A stretch of 64,000 nucleotides of DNA from Chryseobacterium koreense CCUG 49689 (GCF_001045435.1 NZ_LFNG01000012.1:1-64000); one strand, 5' to 3'; counted from the stretch's first letter, positions 53,279 to 63,439 are shown. Numbers and translations are program-made. Notes: generated from the letters alone by a model not told the origin.

Positions 53279-54670
53279 TCAAATATGAATCACCTCACCA
53301 TAAGCAGCGGCAACCGCTTCCATTACAGCTTCCGAAATAGTTGGATGCGGGTGGATTGATTTCAGGACTTCATGACCTGTGGTTTCCAGTTTTCTTGCTA
53401 CAACCGCTTCTGCAATCATATCCGTAACTCCGTCTCCCACCATGTGGCAACCGAGCCATTCACCATACTTAGCATCGAAGATCACTTTGATGAAACCATC
53501 GGTATCGCCGTTTGCAGTTGCTTTTCCGGATGCAGAGAATGGAAATTTCCCCACTTTGATTTCGTAACCTTTTTCTTTCGCTTGTTTTTCAGTCAAACCA
53601 ACGGATGCAATTTCCGGATGGCAATAGGTACAACCCGGAATATTTCCATAATCAATAGGTTCCGTATGCAGTCCCTTGATTTTTTCAACACAGGTAATTC
53701 CTTCTGCGGAAGCAACGTGCGCTAAAGCCTGAGTCGGCAAAATATCGCCAATTGCATAATATCCCGGAACTGAAGTTTCATACCATTCATTGACCAAAAC
53801 CCTTCCTTTCTCGGTTTTAATTCCCACTTCCTCGAATCCTTGACCTTCGATATTTGCAGCGATTCCTACTGCGGAAAGTAAGATATCCGCCTCCAAAGTG
53901 ATGTTTCCGGTTGCGGTTTTTACATTGGCTTTCACGCCGTTTCCGGAAGTATCCACCGATTCCACGGAAGCATTCGTCATGATTTCGATTCCTGATTTTT
54001 TCAGTGATTTTTCAACGTGTTTAGAAACGTCTTCGTCTTCCACCGGAACAATATTCGGCATAAATTCCACGATGGTCACTTTCGTTCCCAACGAATTATA
54101 GAAATCCGCAAATTCCACTCCGATTGCGCCTGAACCAACTACAATCATTGATTTTGGTTGTTCCGGAAGATTCAAAGCCTGTCTGTAACCAATCACTTTC
54201 ACCCCGTCTTGAGGAAGGTTTGGCAATTCTCTGGAACGCGCACCAGTTGCGATAATGATATGTTGACCGGAATATTCAGTGGTTTTTCCTTCTGCATCCA
54301 CTACGGAAACCTTCCTACCTTTTTGGATTTTTGCGGTTCCCATGATGACGTCGATTTTGTTTTTCTTCATCAGGAAAGAGATTCCGCCGCTCATTTTCTG
54401 GGCAACACCTCTACTTCTCTGGATTACTTTTGAAAAATCAAAACCGGGATTCTCCACTTTATTTAAACCGAATTCCTCGGCTTTTTGCAAATATTTGAAA
54501 ACATGTGCGGATTTCAGCAAAGCTTTAGTGGGAATACATCCCCAATTTAGGCAAATTCCGCCCAAATTTTCTTTTTCGATAATGGCCGTTTTGAAACCCA
54601 ACTGTGCCGCTCTGATTGCGGTCACATATCCACCGGGACCACTCCCGATGACAATGATATCGTAATTCAT
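53279..54670 (-). CDS. lpd: Dihydrolipoyl dehydrogenase
   Basis: A 463-residue E3 flavoprotein reoxidising the lipoyl group of 2-oxoacid dehydrogenase complexes. FAD motif IVIGSGPGGYVTAIRAA; redox disulfide in GGICLNWGCIPTK; NAD motif VVGSGAIGVEFADFY; active-site His-Glu in HPHPTISEAV. Full length. Near the E1 gene but separated from it by a small plus-strand gene, so likely transcribed separately. Confidence 0.97.
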   Translation of the reverse strand: MNYDIIVIGSGPGGYVTAIRAAQLGFKTAIIEKENLGGICLNWGCIPTKALLKSAHVFKYLQKAEEFGLNKVENPGFDFSKVIQRSRGVAQKMSGGISFLMKKNKIDVIMGTAKIQKGRKVSVVDAEGKTTEYSGQHIIIATGARSRELPNLPQDGVKVIGYRQALNLPEQPKSMIVVGSGAIGVEFADFYNSLGTKVTIVEFMPNIVPVEDEDVSKHVEKSLKKSGIEIMTNASVESVDTSGNGVKANVKTATGNITLEADILLSAVGIAANIEGQGFEEVGIKTEKGRVLVNEWYETSVPGYYAIGDILPTQALAHVASAEGITCVEKIKGLHTEPIDYGNIPGCTYCHPEIASVGLTEKQAKEKGYEIKVGKFPFSASGKATANGDTDGFIKVIFDAKYGEWLGCHMVGDGVTDMIAEAVVARKLETTGHEVLKSIHPHPTISEAVMEAVAAAYGEVIHI

Positions 54671-54804
54671 CAGTTAAAAAATTTAGTGCGAATTTACGGA
54701 AAATTTCTGAGCATTAATGCATGATTGGTCCAAGTTGAAAATGAGCAACGCATAATTTAATAATTTTTTAAATTCAATTAACGCGTTGATATACAATTAG
54801 TTTT

Positions 54805-54812
54805 TATTTTTG
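54805..54812 (+). promoter_or_regulatory. TATTTTTG promoter box
   Basis: A TAnnTTTG box 24 bp upstream of the small gene at 54837; TTG at 54786-54788 is 16 bp before it, slightly short of the usual spacing. Confidence 0.5.
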
Positions 54813-54836
54813 CTTTCTCGTAACACGAAGTCTTAT

Positions 54837-55103
54837 ATGATGAAATATACCCTGACAAACCGAAAGAAAAGCATTTTTGCAAGGAATAACTCAGATTTTG
54901 TAACCTGGATGCGAAAAAGTGATCTGCAACATTGGAGTTCCAATAAAGAGTTTATCGATGGTTATAGCCGCCGGAAATCTTTATTTGAGAAAATATTTTT
55001 GAGCTCGGAATCAGAGGATTCTTTTGTAAGTGACCTGATAAAAAATAAGCTTTTGGAAATTTCTAAACCAAAAGCCAATTTTTTAAGCGTATTAAAATTC
55101 TAA
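54837..55103 (+). CDS. Small hypothetical protein between lpd and E1
   Basis: An 88-residue protein from MMKYTLTNRKKSIFARNN; a longer frame begins 27 bp upstream, before which the promoter box lies. Basic N-terminus, WMRKSDLQHWSSNKEFIDGYSRRKSLFEKIF in the middle, and a helical end (SFVSDLIKNKLLEI). No membrane segment. Its stop is 1 bp from that of the E1 gene on the other strand. I do not recognise the family. Confidence 0.65.
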   Translation: MMKYTLTNRKKSIFARNNSDFVTWMRKSDLQHWSSNKEFIDGYSRRKSLFEKIFLSSESEDSFVSDLIKNKLLEISKPKANFLSVLKF

Positions 55104-55104
55104 T

Positions 55105-57534
55105 TTAAATCTTTGGGAATTTTACAGGATCGTTTTCATAAAACATTCCATAAATTTTCTCCACCATATCATCCGCACTTGGCTTGCTGAAATAATCACC
55201 ATCACTTGCATAAGCTGGTCTGTGATTTTCTGCACAAATCGTTAACGGATCTGAATCCAAATATCTGAATGCTTTCTGTTTCTCCAAAATCTGCTGCAGT
55301 ATGAACGCGGAAGTTCCACCTTCCACATCTTCATCAATCACGACTAGGCGGCTGGTTTTTTTCACACTTTCTGCAATTTCATGGGTTAAGTCGAACGGAA
55401 TCAATGACTGCACATCAATCACTTCCGCAGATATTCCCAAATTCTCGAGTTCGTTTGCAGCATCCATCACCACTCTCCAAGTAGAACCATAAGTCACCAA
55501 AGTCACGTCATTTCCCTCTTTGGTAATCTCCACTTTCCCGACAGGAACAGTGAATTCACCCAAATTATCGGGCTGTTTTTCCTTCAATCGATAACCGTTT
55601 AAAGTTTCCACGATCACCGCGGGTTCATCGCTTTGGAGCATGGTGTTGTAGAAACCGGCAGCTTTGGTCAGGTTTCTTGGAACCAAAATATTGATTCCTT
55701 TTGAAAGATTTAGAATTCCTGCCATTGGCGACCCGGAATGCCAAATCCCTTCCAAGCGGTGTCCGCGGGTTCTGATGATGACCGGCGCTTTTTGTCCTCC
55801 TTTTGTTCGGTATTGCACTGTAGCCAAATCATCGCTCATTCCTTGCAAGCAATAAAGAATATAATCGAGATATTGGATTTCCGCGATTGGTCTCAAACCG
55901 CGCATTGCCATTCCGATTCCCTGACCGAGAATGGTTGCTTCGCGGATTCCTGTATCGGCAATTCGCAACTCGCCATATTTTTCCTGAAGTCCTTCCAAAC
56001 CTTGATTCACGTCACCAATATTTCCGGCATCTTCACCGAAAACCAGTGTTTCAGGATATTTTTCGAAAATCTTGTCGAAATTGTTTCTGACCACTACTCG
56101 TCCGTCAACGGTTTCGGAACTGTCCGTAAAAACCGGCGGAACTTCTTTCACATTCGCCGCTTTCCATTGGGATTGGGAATAAAGGTGAGAGGAGTAATTA
56201 TCTTTTTCAACTTTAAAAAGTTCGTCAAATTTCGTTTGAAGATTTTGTCTTTCAGCCGTTTGATTTCCTCTGGTCAAGAGCAAAACCTTTCTCGCCAAAT
56301 GGAAAACATCTTTCTTCGCAACAGAGATGATTTTATTGAAACGGTCTATTTCAACAGAAATTTCCGGATTTTGAGATTTGCAATTTTCAACCAATGGAAG
56401 AATGGCGTCCTTAATTTCTTTGATGGAATTCTGATAACTTTCCCAAGCTCTTTTCTGGCCTTCTTTCACCCACTTTTTCGCTTCTGAGTCTATGGAATCC
56501 AATTCTTCGGCAGTTGCCAAAACTTCCTCTTTTCCTTCGATCTCAATGGAATAGTTCAAAATCCATTCTTTAAATTTCGCAAGTCCGTCGAATTCGGTTT
56601 CCCAATTCAAACGAGCTTCATTCTTATATCTTTCATGAGAACCTGAAGTGGAATGTCCTTGCGGTTGGGTAACTTCCACCACGTGAACTACTACTGGGAC
56701 AGACTCCGTTCTGGCGAAATGTTCGGCGCGAGCATAGGCATCCAAAAGCGACGGATAATCCCAAGCTTTTACCTGAATGATTTCGCAGCCCTGGCTTTCA
56801 CCTTCTTTTCGCTGAAAACCGGAGAGCATTTCGGCGATATCCGCTTTTGCTCTTTGATTTTGAGTGGGAACGGAAATTCCGTAACCATCGTCCCAAATGG
56901 AAATAATCATTGGAACTTGCAATGCACATGCGGCATTTAGGGTTTCCCAAAAATGTCCTTCCGCCGTTGATGCGTCTCCAATGGTTCCGAAAGCGACTTC
57001 ATTTCCATTATTTGAAAACTTTTCCGAACCTTCGAATTTTACTGATTTATAGATTTTTGAAGCTTGTGCCAAACCTAACAATCTAGGCATTTGTCCGGCA
57101 GTGGGAGAAATATCTGAGGAGATATTCTTTTGATTCATCAGATTCTTCCAGCTTCCATCTTCGTTTAGGCTTCTGGTCGCGTAATGACCGTTCATCTGTC
57201 GTCCTGCTGACGCGGGTTCGCGCTCCACACTGGTATCTGCATACAACTGCGCAAAGAAACTTTCTACTGTCAACGCATCAACCGCCATTGCAAAGGTTTG
57301 GTCGCGGTAATATCCGGAACGAAAATCACCATTTCTAAAAACCTTTGCCATCGCCAGCTGAGGCAATTCCTTCCCGTCTCCAAAAATTCCAAACTTTGCT
57401 TTTCCGGTGAGGACTTCCCTTCTTCCTAAATAGGACATCTCGCGGGAAATTCTTCCAAGTTTGTAATCTTCTAAGACATTTTTTTTAAAATCCTGAAAAG
57501 AGATTTGTTGGGTTTCAATATAGGTTTCTTCCAT
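55105..57534 (-). CDS. Fused alpha-beta 2-oxoacid dehydrogenase E1 (branched-chain type)
   Basis: An 809-residue thiamine-diphosphate enzyme from the ATG at 57534, joining the E1 alpha and beta subunits in one chain. The alpha part (1-440) has the ThDP motif GDASTAEGHFWETLN...DDGYGI and HSTSGSHERYK. The beta part (about 480-809) has FGEDAGNIGDVNQG, IADTGIREATILGQGIGMA and RTRGHRLEGIWHSGSPMAG. It likely decarboxylates branched-chain 2-oxoacids or pyruvate; substrate cannot be fixed by sequence alone. E3 (lpd) is nearby; E2 is not in the window. Confidence 0.93.
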   Translation of the reverse strand: MEETYIETQQISFQDFKKNVLEDYKLGRISREMSYLGRREVLTGKAKFGIFGDGKELPQLAMAKVFRNGDFRSGYYRDQTFAMAVDALTVESFFAQLYADTSVEREPASAGRQMNGHYATRSLNEDGSWKNLMNQKNISSDISPTAGQMPRLLGLAQASKIYKSVKFEGSEKFSNNGNEVAFGTIGDASTAEGHFWETLNAACALQVPMIISIWDDGYGISVPTQNQRAKADIAEMLSGFQRKEGESQGCEIIQVKAWDYPSLLDAYARAEHFARTESVPVVVHVVEVTQPQGHSTSGSHERYKNEARLNWETEFDGLAKFKEWILNYSIEIEGKEEVLATAEELDSIDSEAKKWVKEGQKRAWESYQNSIKEIKDAILPLVENCKSQNPEISVEIDRFNKIISVAKKDVFHLARKVLLLTRGNQTAERQNLQTKFDELFKVEKDNYSSHLYSQSQWKAANVKEVPPVFTDSSETVDGRVVVRNNFDKIFEKYPETLVFGEDAGNIGDVNQGLEGLQEKYGELRIADTGIREATILGQGIGMAMRGLRPIAEIQYLDYILYCLQGMSDDLATVQYRTKGGQKAPVIIRTRGHRLEGIWHSGSPMAGILNLSKGINILVPRNLTKAAGFYNTMLQSDEPAVIVETLNGYRLKEKQPDNLGEFTVPVGKVEITKEGNDVTLVTYGSTWRVVMDAANELENLGISAEVIDVQSLIPFDLTHEIAESVKKTSRLVVIDEDVEGGTSAFILQQILEKQKAFRYLDSDPLTICAENHRPAYASDGDYFSKPSADDMVEKIYGMFYENDPVKFPKI

Positions 57535-57665
57535 AATAAAGGATATTTCACAAAGGTACGAAAATAAGGAAACTTGGTGAGATACCAAATAAATATTGAA
57601 AATCTCCTATTTCCATAAAAAAGGTTCTTCCATGGAATTAACCACAGAAGAACCAAAACACAAAT

Positions 57666-57685
57666 GATGAAAAAAAAAAAAAAAA
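57666..57685. repeat. Poly-A tract
   Basis: A run of about 16 A residues between the E1 and small lipoprotein genes, with T-rich sequence on the minus strand. It may vary in length and could help end the minus-strand lipoprotein transcript. Confidence 0.6.
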
Positions 57686-57698
57686 TTGTTATAGTATG

Positions 57699-57929
57699 TT
57701 ATTTTCTTGGAGGTGGAAGAATCTCTCCATCCGCATCTGAAATGGTTGGAGCACTCTGCCCTTCGTTCATATTTATAGTTGTACCTTTGTATAATGACTG
57801 GTTTGAGGAATCTTGAGCTCTTCTCAAAGTTGCTGCTTCTTCTGGTGACAATACATCATCTGATTGTCTGCAAGATTGTAATGTAATTGTAGTAAGAACT
57901 ACTGCTGATAGGATTGCTATTTTTTTCAT
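57699..57929 (-). CDS. Small lipoprotein (76 residues) beside TPR/AraC regulator
   Basis: From the ATG at 57929: MKKIAILSAVVLTTITLQSC, a lipoprotein signal with Cys20 as lipidation site. The mature part is only ~57 residues, acidic and low in structure (RQSDDVLSPEEAATLRRAQDSS), ending DADGEILPPPRK. I do not know its function. Its gene is divergent from that of the membrane TPR/AraC regulator, with 186 bp between. Small lipoproteins with proline-rich ends in this arrangement might be secreted signals or ligands of the regulator; that is an inference. Confidence 0.75.
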   Translation of the reverse strand: MKKIAILSAVVLTTITLQSCRQSDDVLSPEEAATLRRAQDSSNQSLYKGTTINMNEGQSAPTISDADGEILPPPRK

Positions 57930-58115
57930 GTGAATTATTTTTGACAAATGTATGGCGGATCCAATACTCCCTGCAAAAAAATCAACCGTTAGTTTATAAA
58001 AAATCACACGAATATTTTAAATTTTATAAAGATTTTTTAAAAAATTTACAGTATTATTGTAAAACAAAAGAATCATTCAAATATATATAACTAATAATCA
58101 AAGTGTTAGCCTTTT

Positions 58116-59840
58116 ATGCGGTTGAAATATATATTATCGTTTTTCCTCCTATTATTTCTGTTATTTTTCACCCATTTCCATGCTCAAAGTGTCAAAATTG
58201 ATAATTTGACCAATGAAGAAATTGAAAAAAAGATTGACAGCTATAGCAATAATCCCTCAAAAATGTGGGAACTCATTAATTTCTATATCAATAAATCTAA
58301 AAGGGAGGGTAATGATGAGGCCTTATTTTATGGATATCGGTATGCAAGTATGTCGAGTTCTTATCCGGTGAATCTGAAGTATGCGGACAGCGCGCTTATT
58401 ACTGCACAAAAGTCTAAAGTCAAAAAAATTCTGTTGGACGCTTATCTTAGCCGCGGTAATATCAATATGGCTGAAGAATTCTATCAAAAGGCACTAACTG
58501 ATATTCTTATTGCGAATAGATTGTCGCAGGAATATGGTAACACTTATATCTTTAATAAAACCATATATATTATAGCCCAAAATAAAATATATCTTGGCCA
58601 ATATGAAGATGCAAAAAAAGAATTATTGGTATGCCTTAAATATTTTAAAGATAATCTGAAAAATAAAACCTCACTGGGAAGGAATTACCAGATGTACTAC
58701 ATCTATTCGCTGATGAGCCTGATTGATACCAATACAAAGTTAGGTCAATTCAGCGGAAACGAGGCGCTTTTAAGAGAAGCTTTTGATTACCTCAAAAAAA
58801 ATAATCTTTCGCAATATGTCCCCTACTTCATCACTTCCGAAGGAATCACCGCTTATCATCTTAAGGATTATAAGACTGCAATCTCTAAATTTTCTGAGGC
58901 CTTAAAATTATATAATGACCAATGGGAACACAATACCGAGATTTTTTATTTAGGTTTATCCTATTGGCAAATTGGTAAAAGGAGCTTAGCCATAAAATAC
59001 CTGGATGAAATCGACAAACATTATAACAAAACAAAAAAACTCGACCCACAGTTCAGACCTGCGTATGAAATATTAATCAAATACTACCATTCTAAAGGAG
59101 ATACCGAGAAACAACTTGAATATATTAACAAGCTCATGGTCCTGGACCGGTCTTACGAAAAAAACTACAAGTATCTTTATCAAAGAATCGTTAAGGAATA
59201 CGATACCGAAAAACTGGTTGCAGAAAAAAACAGGATTGAAAACACCCTCCAAAACCAAAGATCTTTCTTTATTACGGTATTCAGCTTACTGATGCTCGGT
59301 TTTTTAGTATTTGGCTTCCGGATTTATAGAGAAAAACAAAATTATAAAAAGAGATTCGAGGAAATCCTTTCCCAGCAGGACACCATACGTAGCAAAGAGG
59401 AAAAACCACGTGAAGATCTTACCGATAATTTTTCCAAGGAAAAATTCGACTATGATTTCTATAATAAGATACCGGGACTTAATCCAATTTTTGTAGAGAA
59501 TATTTTGACGCAACTGGAAATTTTTGAAAATGAAAATAAATTTCTCAATCCTCAGCTCTCACAAAAATTGCTCAGTGAGGAATTGGGAACCAACTCCACC
59601 TACTTCTCCAAAATCATCAATACCTATAAAGGAAAAACTTTCACCCTGTACATCAATGACCTCCGTTTGGATTACATTATTGACCAACTCCGGCATGACG
59701 TAAAATACATTAATATGGATGTTAAAGAACTTGCCTTCATCGCGGGATTTTCCAGTACTGAGAATTTCTCTGATAATTTCCGAAGAAAGTTCGATCTGAA
59801 ACCTTCAGTCTTTATCAAGATGATGAAGGAAAAGCTATAG
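58116..59840 (+). CDS. Membrane TPR-AraC transcriptional regulator
   Basis: A 574-residue one-component regulator. Signal-anchor at residues 1-23 (LKYILSFFLLLFLLFF), an extracytoplasmic region of TPR-type helical repeats (about 35-370), a membrane helix at about 383-402 (FFITVFSLLMLGFLVFGF), and a cytoplasmic AraC-type double helix-turn-helix at about 465-572 (LLSEELGTNSTYFSKIIN; VKELAFIAGFSSTENFSDNFRRKF). It would sense a periplasmic partner and act on DNA directly. Such proteins are common in Chryseobacterium relatives. Divergent from a tiny lipoprotein gene, a possible target. A terminator follows. Confidence 0.93.
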   Translation: MRLKYILSFFLLLFLLFFTHFHAQSVKIDNLTNEEIEKKIDSYSNNPSKMWELINFYINKSKREGNDEALFYGYRYASMSSSYPVNLKYADSALITAQKSKVKKILLDAYLSRGNINMAEEFYQKALTDILIANRLSQEYGNTYIFNKTIYIIAQNKIYLGQYEDAKKELLVCLKYFKDNLKNKTSLGRNYQMYYIYSLMSLIDTNTKLGQFSGNEALLREAFDYLKKNNLSQYVPYFITSEGITAYHLKDYKTAISKFSEALKLYNDQWEHNTEIFYLGLSYWQIGKRSLAIKYLDEIDKHYNKTKKLDPQFRPAYEILIKYYHSKGDTEKQLEYINKLMVLDRSYEKNYKYLYQRIVKEYDTEKLVAEKNRIENTLQNQRSFFITVFSLLMLGFLVFGFRIYREKQNYKKRFEEILSQQDTIRSKEEKPREDLTDNFSKEKFDYDFYNKIPGLNPIFVENILTQLEIFENENKFLNPQLSQKLLSEELGTNSTYFSKIINTYKGKTFTLYINDLRLDYIIDQLRHDVKYINMDVKELAFIAGFSSTENFSDNFRRKFDLKPSVFIKMMKEKL

Positions 59841-59868
59841 CCTTTCATTCCTGGGATTTGCAAAAAAA

Positions 59869-59897
59869 AAATCGGAGTCAATTTTTGACTCCGATTT
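59869..59897. terminator. Bidirectional rho-independent terminator
   Basis: AAATCGGAGTCA-ATTTT-TGACTCCGATTT, a perfect 12-bp stem with an A run before it. It separates the convergent regulator and DUF2007 genes. Confidence 0.9.
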
Positions 59898-59953
59898 CTG
59901 TAAAACGTAAAATTTAAAATTATAAAAAACTATTTTTAGCGTTAATAATTTTC

Positions 59954-60181
59954 TTATTGATCTAATTCTTTCAAGTAACGGTCTATGATTTCAAAAGATT
60001 TCTTCTCGTCCGTCAAATTCACCATCACCCGTATCGAATTCGCAGTTGGCGTGGTGGTAAAAGTCAGGTATTTGTCATTCAACGATACCGGGATATTTTC
60101 GGCTTCCAGTTTTGATTTAATAATCTGAATTTCCGCCGGCTGATCACTTTCAAACACGGGAACCTTTATGATTTTTTCCAT
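59954..60181 (-). CDS. DUF2007-type small protein
   Basis: A 75-residue protein of the DUF2007 (putative signal-transducing) family: KVPVFESDQPAEIQIIKSKLEAENIPVSLND, then a beta strand pair and a final helix FEIIDRYLKELDQ. A single compact ferredoxin-like domain, cytoplasmic, function unknown. It lies 97 bp downstream of the lysine aminotransferase gene on the same strand. Confidence 0.85.
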   Translation of the reverse strand: MEKIIKVPVFESDQPAEIQIIKSKLEAENIPVSLNDKYLTFTTTPTANSIRVMVNLTDEKKSFEIIDRYLKELDQ

Positions 60182-60278
60182 ATTCTTTACTTTAAGGAAA
60201 TAAAATTACGAAGAATTAATCATAAACAGACGTTAAGATTTCTTAAAATTTAAATTCAAAGAGATCTGTCATCTCCAT

Positions 60279-61613
60279 CTAAATTTTTCCGATATTATCT
60301 GCAATCTTGTCCAATGCCAGTTGGATTTCCTCCTTGGTCACATTCAAATGCGGACGGAAACGAATGGCGCTGTCACCACATGCCAAAACAATCAAACCGT
60401 CATCATAAAGAACTTCACGCATCCTGTCGCGGTCTGCTTCGGTGGGCAAATCGATTGCGCACATCAAACCTCTTCCTCTCGCATTTGAAATTTTATCCGG
60501 GAATCTTTGTTCCAGTTCTTTCAGACCTTCCAAAAGATAATCACCAACAAGTCTTGCATTTTCTACAAGATTTTCATTTTCAATAACTTCCAAAGTCAAT
60601 TTCAACCTCATCATATCCATAAAGTTTCCACCGAAAGTAGAATTGATTCTGGAACTTTCCCGGAAGACATTATTTGGAATCTCGTCAAATTTTTCCTTGT
60701 TTGCCAGAATTCCGCAAACCTGGGTTTTCTTGCCGAAGGAGATAATATCCGGTGCGACACTGAAATGTTGGAATGCCCACATTTTTCCGGTCAAACCTAT
60801 TCCGGTTTGAACTTCGTCAAAGATTAAGAGCACTTCATTATCATCGCAGATATTTCTAAGCCCCACAAAAAACTCGTCGCGGAAATGATGGTCACCTCCT
60901 TCTGCCTGAATCGGTTCAATGATGATGCACGCCACACGATCCGGATTCATCAGAATGGCTTCCTGGATTTGCATCAAGGCAAGATTTTCATTCTTAATGG
61001 TTTCCTCCAGATTTTCCTCGGTAATCGGGAAATTCAAATGTGGGTTCAAAATTCTTGGCCAGTCGAATTTCGGGAAATATTGGTATTTTCTAGGATCGGA
61101 AGTGTTGGTCAAACTCAACGTGTAACCACTTCTGCCGTGGAAAGCCTGTTTGAAATGGATGCAAATATCACCCTCGGTTTCTAAATCTTTTTCAAAGTTT
61201 TTTCTGGTTTTCCAGTCGAAACATGCTTTCATCGCATTTTCAACACCCATGCTTCCGCCTTCGATGAAGAAGCAGTACTGCAATTCTTTTGGGATGGCTA
61301 CTCTTTCGAAAACCTCCATGAAATCGGCGAATTCCTGAGAATAAACATCGGCCAAAGTCGGCTTGTTTACCGCCAGTTTACCGAGCCAGTCAGAATGTTT
61401 TACAAGATACGGATGGTTATAACCGATCGCTGCGGAAGCAAACATGGAAAACATATCCAGAAATTCTTTTCCGGTAGTTCTATCGTGAATCCAGCTTCCG
61501 TGGGACTTTTCCAAATCCATCACAAAATCAAATCCATCGGCGAGCATGTGTCTGCCAAGTATTTGTTTCACAGTGTTGGTCGGTTGTGGGTGAGATGCAA
61601 TTGCGTCGTTCAT
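60279..61613 (-). CDS. lat: L-lysine 6-transaminase
   Basis: A 444-residue class III aminotransferase matching the L-lysine epsilon-aminotransferase type, which passes the side-chain amino group of lysine to 2-oxoglutarate and yields aminoadipate semialdehyde. The PLP lysine is in ISFGKKTQVCG; the Asp of the PLP site in IFDEVQTGIGLTG; EPIQAEGGDHHFRDEFF is also typical of this subfamily. The ALDH7-like gene upstream would oxidise its product, so the two form a lysine degradation pair, both minus strand, 162 bp apart. Confidence 0.93.
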   Translation of the reverse strand: MNDAIASHPQPTNTVKQILGRHMLADGFDFVMDLEKSHGSWIHDRTTGKEFLDMFSMFASAAIGYNHPYLVKHSDWLGKLAVNKPTLADVYSQEFADFMEVFERVAIPKELQYCFFIEGGSMGVENAMKACFDWKTRKNFEKDLETEGDICIHFKQAFHGRSGYTLSLTNTSDPRKYQYFPKFDWPRILNPHLNFPITEENLEETIKNENLALMQIQEAILMNPDRVACIIIEPIQAEGGDHHFRDEFFVGLRNICDDNEVLLIFDEVQTGIGLTGKMWAFQHFSVAPDIISFGKKTQVCGILANKEKFDEIPNNVFRESSRINSTFGGNFMDMMRLKLTLEVIENENLVENARLVGDYLLEGLKELEQRFPDKISNARGRGLMCAIDLPTEADRDRMREVLYDDGLIVLACGDSAIRFRPHLNVTKEEIQLALDKIADNIGKI

Positions 61614-61775
61614 ATTATTTCTATTTTGTTTAATGTATTAATGGGATACGTGTTTTGGGTTTGGTGTTATGGGTGATCATGTTAAAGTAGTTTCCAGCGA
61701 TCAATATTATATTTAAAAATTCACAGATGAAACATATAACTTCCGAAGGAAAATTCACTAACTGATCTAAAAAAT

Positions 61776-63326
61776 TTACAAATCAAACCTAATTCCTTGT
61801 GCCAAAGGAAGATGCGTACTATAGTTAATGGTGTTGGTTTGTCTTCTCATGTAGTATTTCCAAACATCAGAGCCGGATTCTCTTCCGCCGCCGGTTTCTT
61901 TTTCGCCGCCGAAAGCACCGCCGATTTCCGCGCCGGATGTTCCGATATTTACATTGGCAATGCCGCAATCCGAACCTGCCTGTGAAAGGAAAAGCTCTGC
62001 TTCACGAAGATTCTGGGTCATGATCGCTGAACTTAATCCTTGCGGAACATCATTCTGCATTGCGATCGCGTCTTCCAGTTTCTTATATTTGATCAGGTAT
62101 AAAATTGGGGCAAAAGTTTCGTGCTGCACGATTTCAAAAGAATTTTTCACTTCCGCGATGCATGGTTTCACATAGCAACCGGATTCGAAATTTTTTCCTT
62201 CCAAAATTCCGCCTTCCACTATAAATTTCCCACCTTCTTTTTTGCATTTTTTGATGGAATCCAAATATTGCTGAACTGCATTTTGGTCGATTAAAGGACC
62301 AACATGGTTTTTCTCGTCCAAAGGATTTCCTATTTTCAATTGTCCGTAAGCTTTTACCAAGCGGTTTTTCACTTCGTCATAAACAGATTCATGAATGATC
62401 AAACGTCTTGTGGAAGTACATCTTTGTCCGGCAGTTCCCACTGCTCCGAAAACGGCACCAATAATCGACATATCCAAATCGGCATCTTTAGAAATGATAA
62501 TAGCATTGTTTCCCCCTAATTCCAGAATTGATTTTCCGAATCTTTGGGCAACATTGGTTCCCACAATTCTTCCAACTCTTGTGGAGCCCGTGAAAGATAC
62601 AAGTGCAATATTTTTATCATTAACCAATTGATCACCGATTTTGTGGTCGCCCACAATCAGGTTTGAAATTCCTTCCGGAAGATTGTTTTCCTTTAATACT
62701 TCGGAAATAATATTTTGGCAGGCAATGCCGCAAAGTGGTGTTTTTTCAGATGGTTTCCAAATCGTGACATTTCCGCAAATCCAGGAAAGCGCATTATTCC
62801 AACTCCAAACCGCCACCGGAAAGTTGAATGCCGAAATAATTCCCACAATTCCGAGCGGATGATACTGTTCATACATTCTGTGTCCCGGTCTTTCGGAATG
62901 CATCGTGAAACCGTGAAGTTGACGAGAAAGCCCGACTGCGAAATCGCAGATATCGATCATTTCCTGTACTTCGCCCAATCCCTCTTGCAGAGATTTCCCC
63001 ATTTCATAAGAAACCAGTTTTCCCAGATCGTCTTTTTTCTCCCTTAATTTATTGCCAAACTGGCGAACCAATTCCCCCCTTTTTGGCGCAGGAATCATAC
63101 GAAATTCCGCGAAGGCAGATTTTGCCGTTTCAATTACTTTATCATAATCTTTAGAAGCTGCAGATTTCACTTTGGCGATCAATTTGCCGTCAGTTGGTGA
63201 ATAAGATTCTATCAAATCCCCATTGGCAAAGGATTTACCGCCAGAACAAACCCCTTTGTTTTCTTTTGAAATCCCTAAATTTTTAAGTGTTTTTTCGATT
63301 CCGAAATCGTTGATTTTTTTAGACAT
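61776..63326 (-). CDS. Aldehyde dehydrogenase, ALDH7/aminoadipate semialdehyde type
   Basis: A 516-residue dehydrogenase from the ATG at 63326 (MSKKINDFGIEKTLKNLGI). Catalytic Cys in GTAGQRCTSTRRLI, general-base Glu in ILELGGNNAII, and NAD-binding SFTGSTRVGR. The pattern GGAFGGEKETGGGRESGSDVWKYYMRRQTNTINYS is that of ALDH7A1-type L-aminoadipate semialdehyde dehydrogenase. Next to lat it completes conversion of lysine to aminoadipate. Intact. Confidence 0.93.
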   Translation of the reverse strand: MSKKINDFGIEKTLKNLGISKENKGVCSGGKSFANGDLIESYSPTDGKLIAKVKSAASKDYDKVIETAKSAFAEFRMIPAPKRGELVRQFGNKLREKKDDLGKLVSYEMGKSLQEGLGEVQEMIDICDFAVGLSRQLHGFTMHSERPGHRMYEQYHPLGIVGIISAFNFPVAVWSWNNALSWICGNVTIWKPSEKTPLCGIACQNIISEVLKENNLPEGISNLIVGDHKIGDQLVNDKNIALVSFTGSTRVGRIVGTNVAQRFGKSILELGGNNAIIISKDADLDMSIIGAVFGAVGTAGQRCTSTRRLIIHESVYDEVKNRLVKAYGQLKIGNPLDEKNHVGPLIDQNAVQQYLDSIKKCKKEGGKFIVEGGILEGKNFESGCYVKPCIAEVKNSFEIVQHETFAPILYLIKYKKLEDAIAMQNDVPQGLSSAIMTQNLREAELFLSQAGSDCGIANVNIGTSGAEIGGAFGGEKETGGGRESGSDVWKYYMRRQTNTINYSTHLPLAQGIRFDL

Positions 63327-63439
63327 AATTAAAATTAGATTGGTCTCTAAAGTTACAGTTTTTATGCAACTTTGCAAAAAGAGTTTATCAAGATCGACTT
63401 CTGACACAAAAAAGCGCTAACTTTGAAAAAAGTTTTGAA

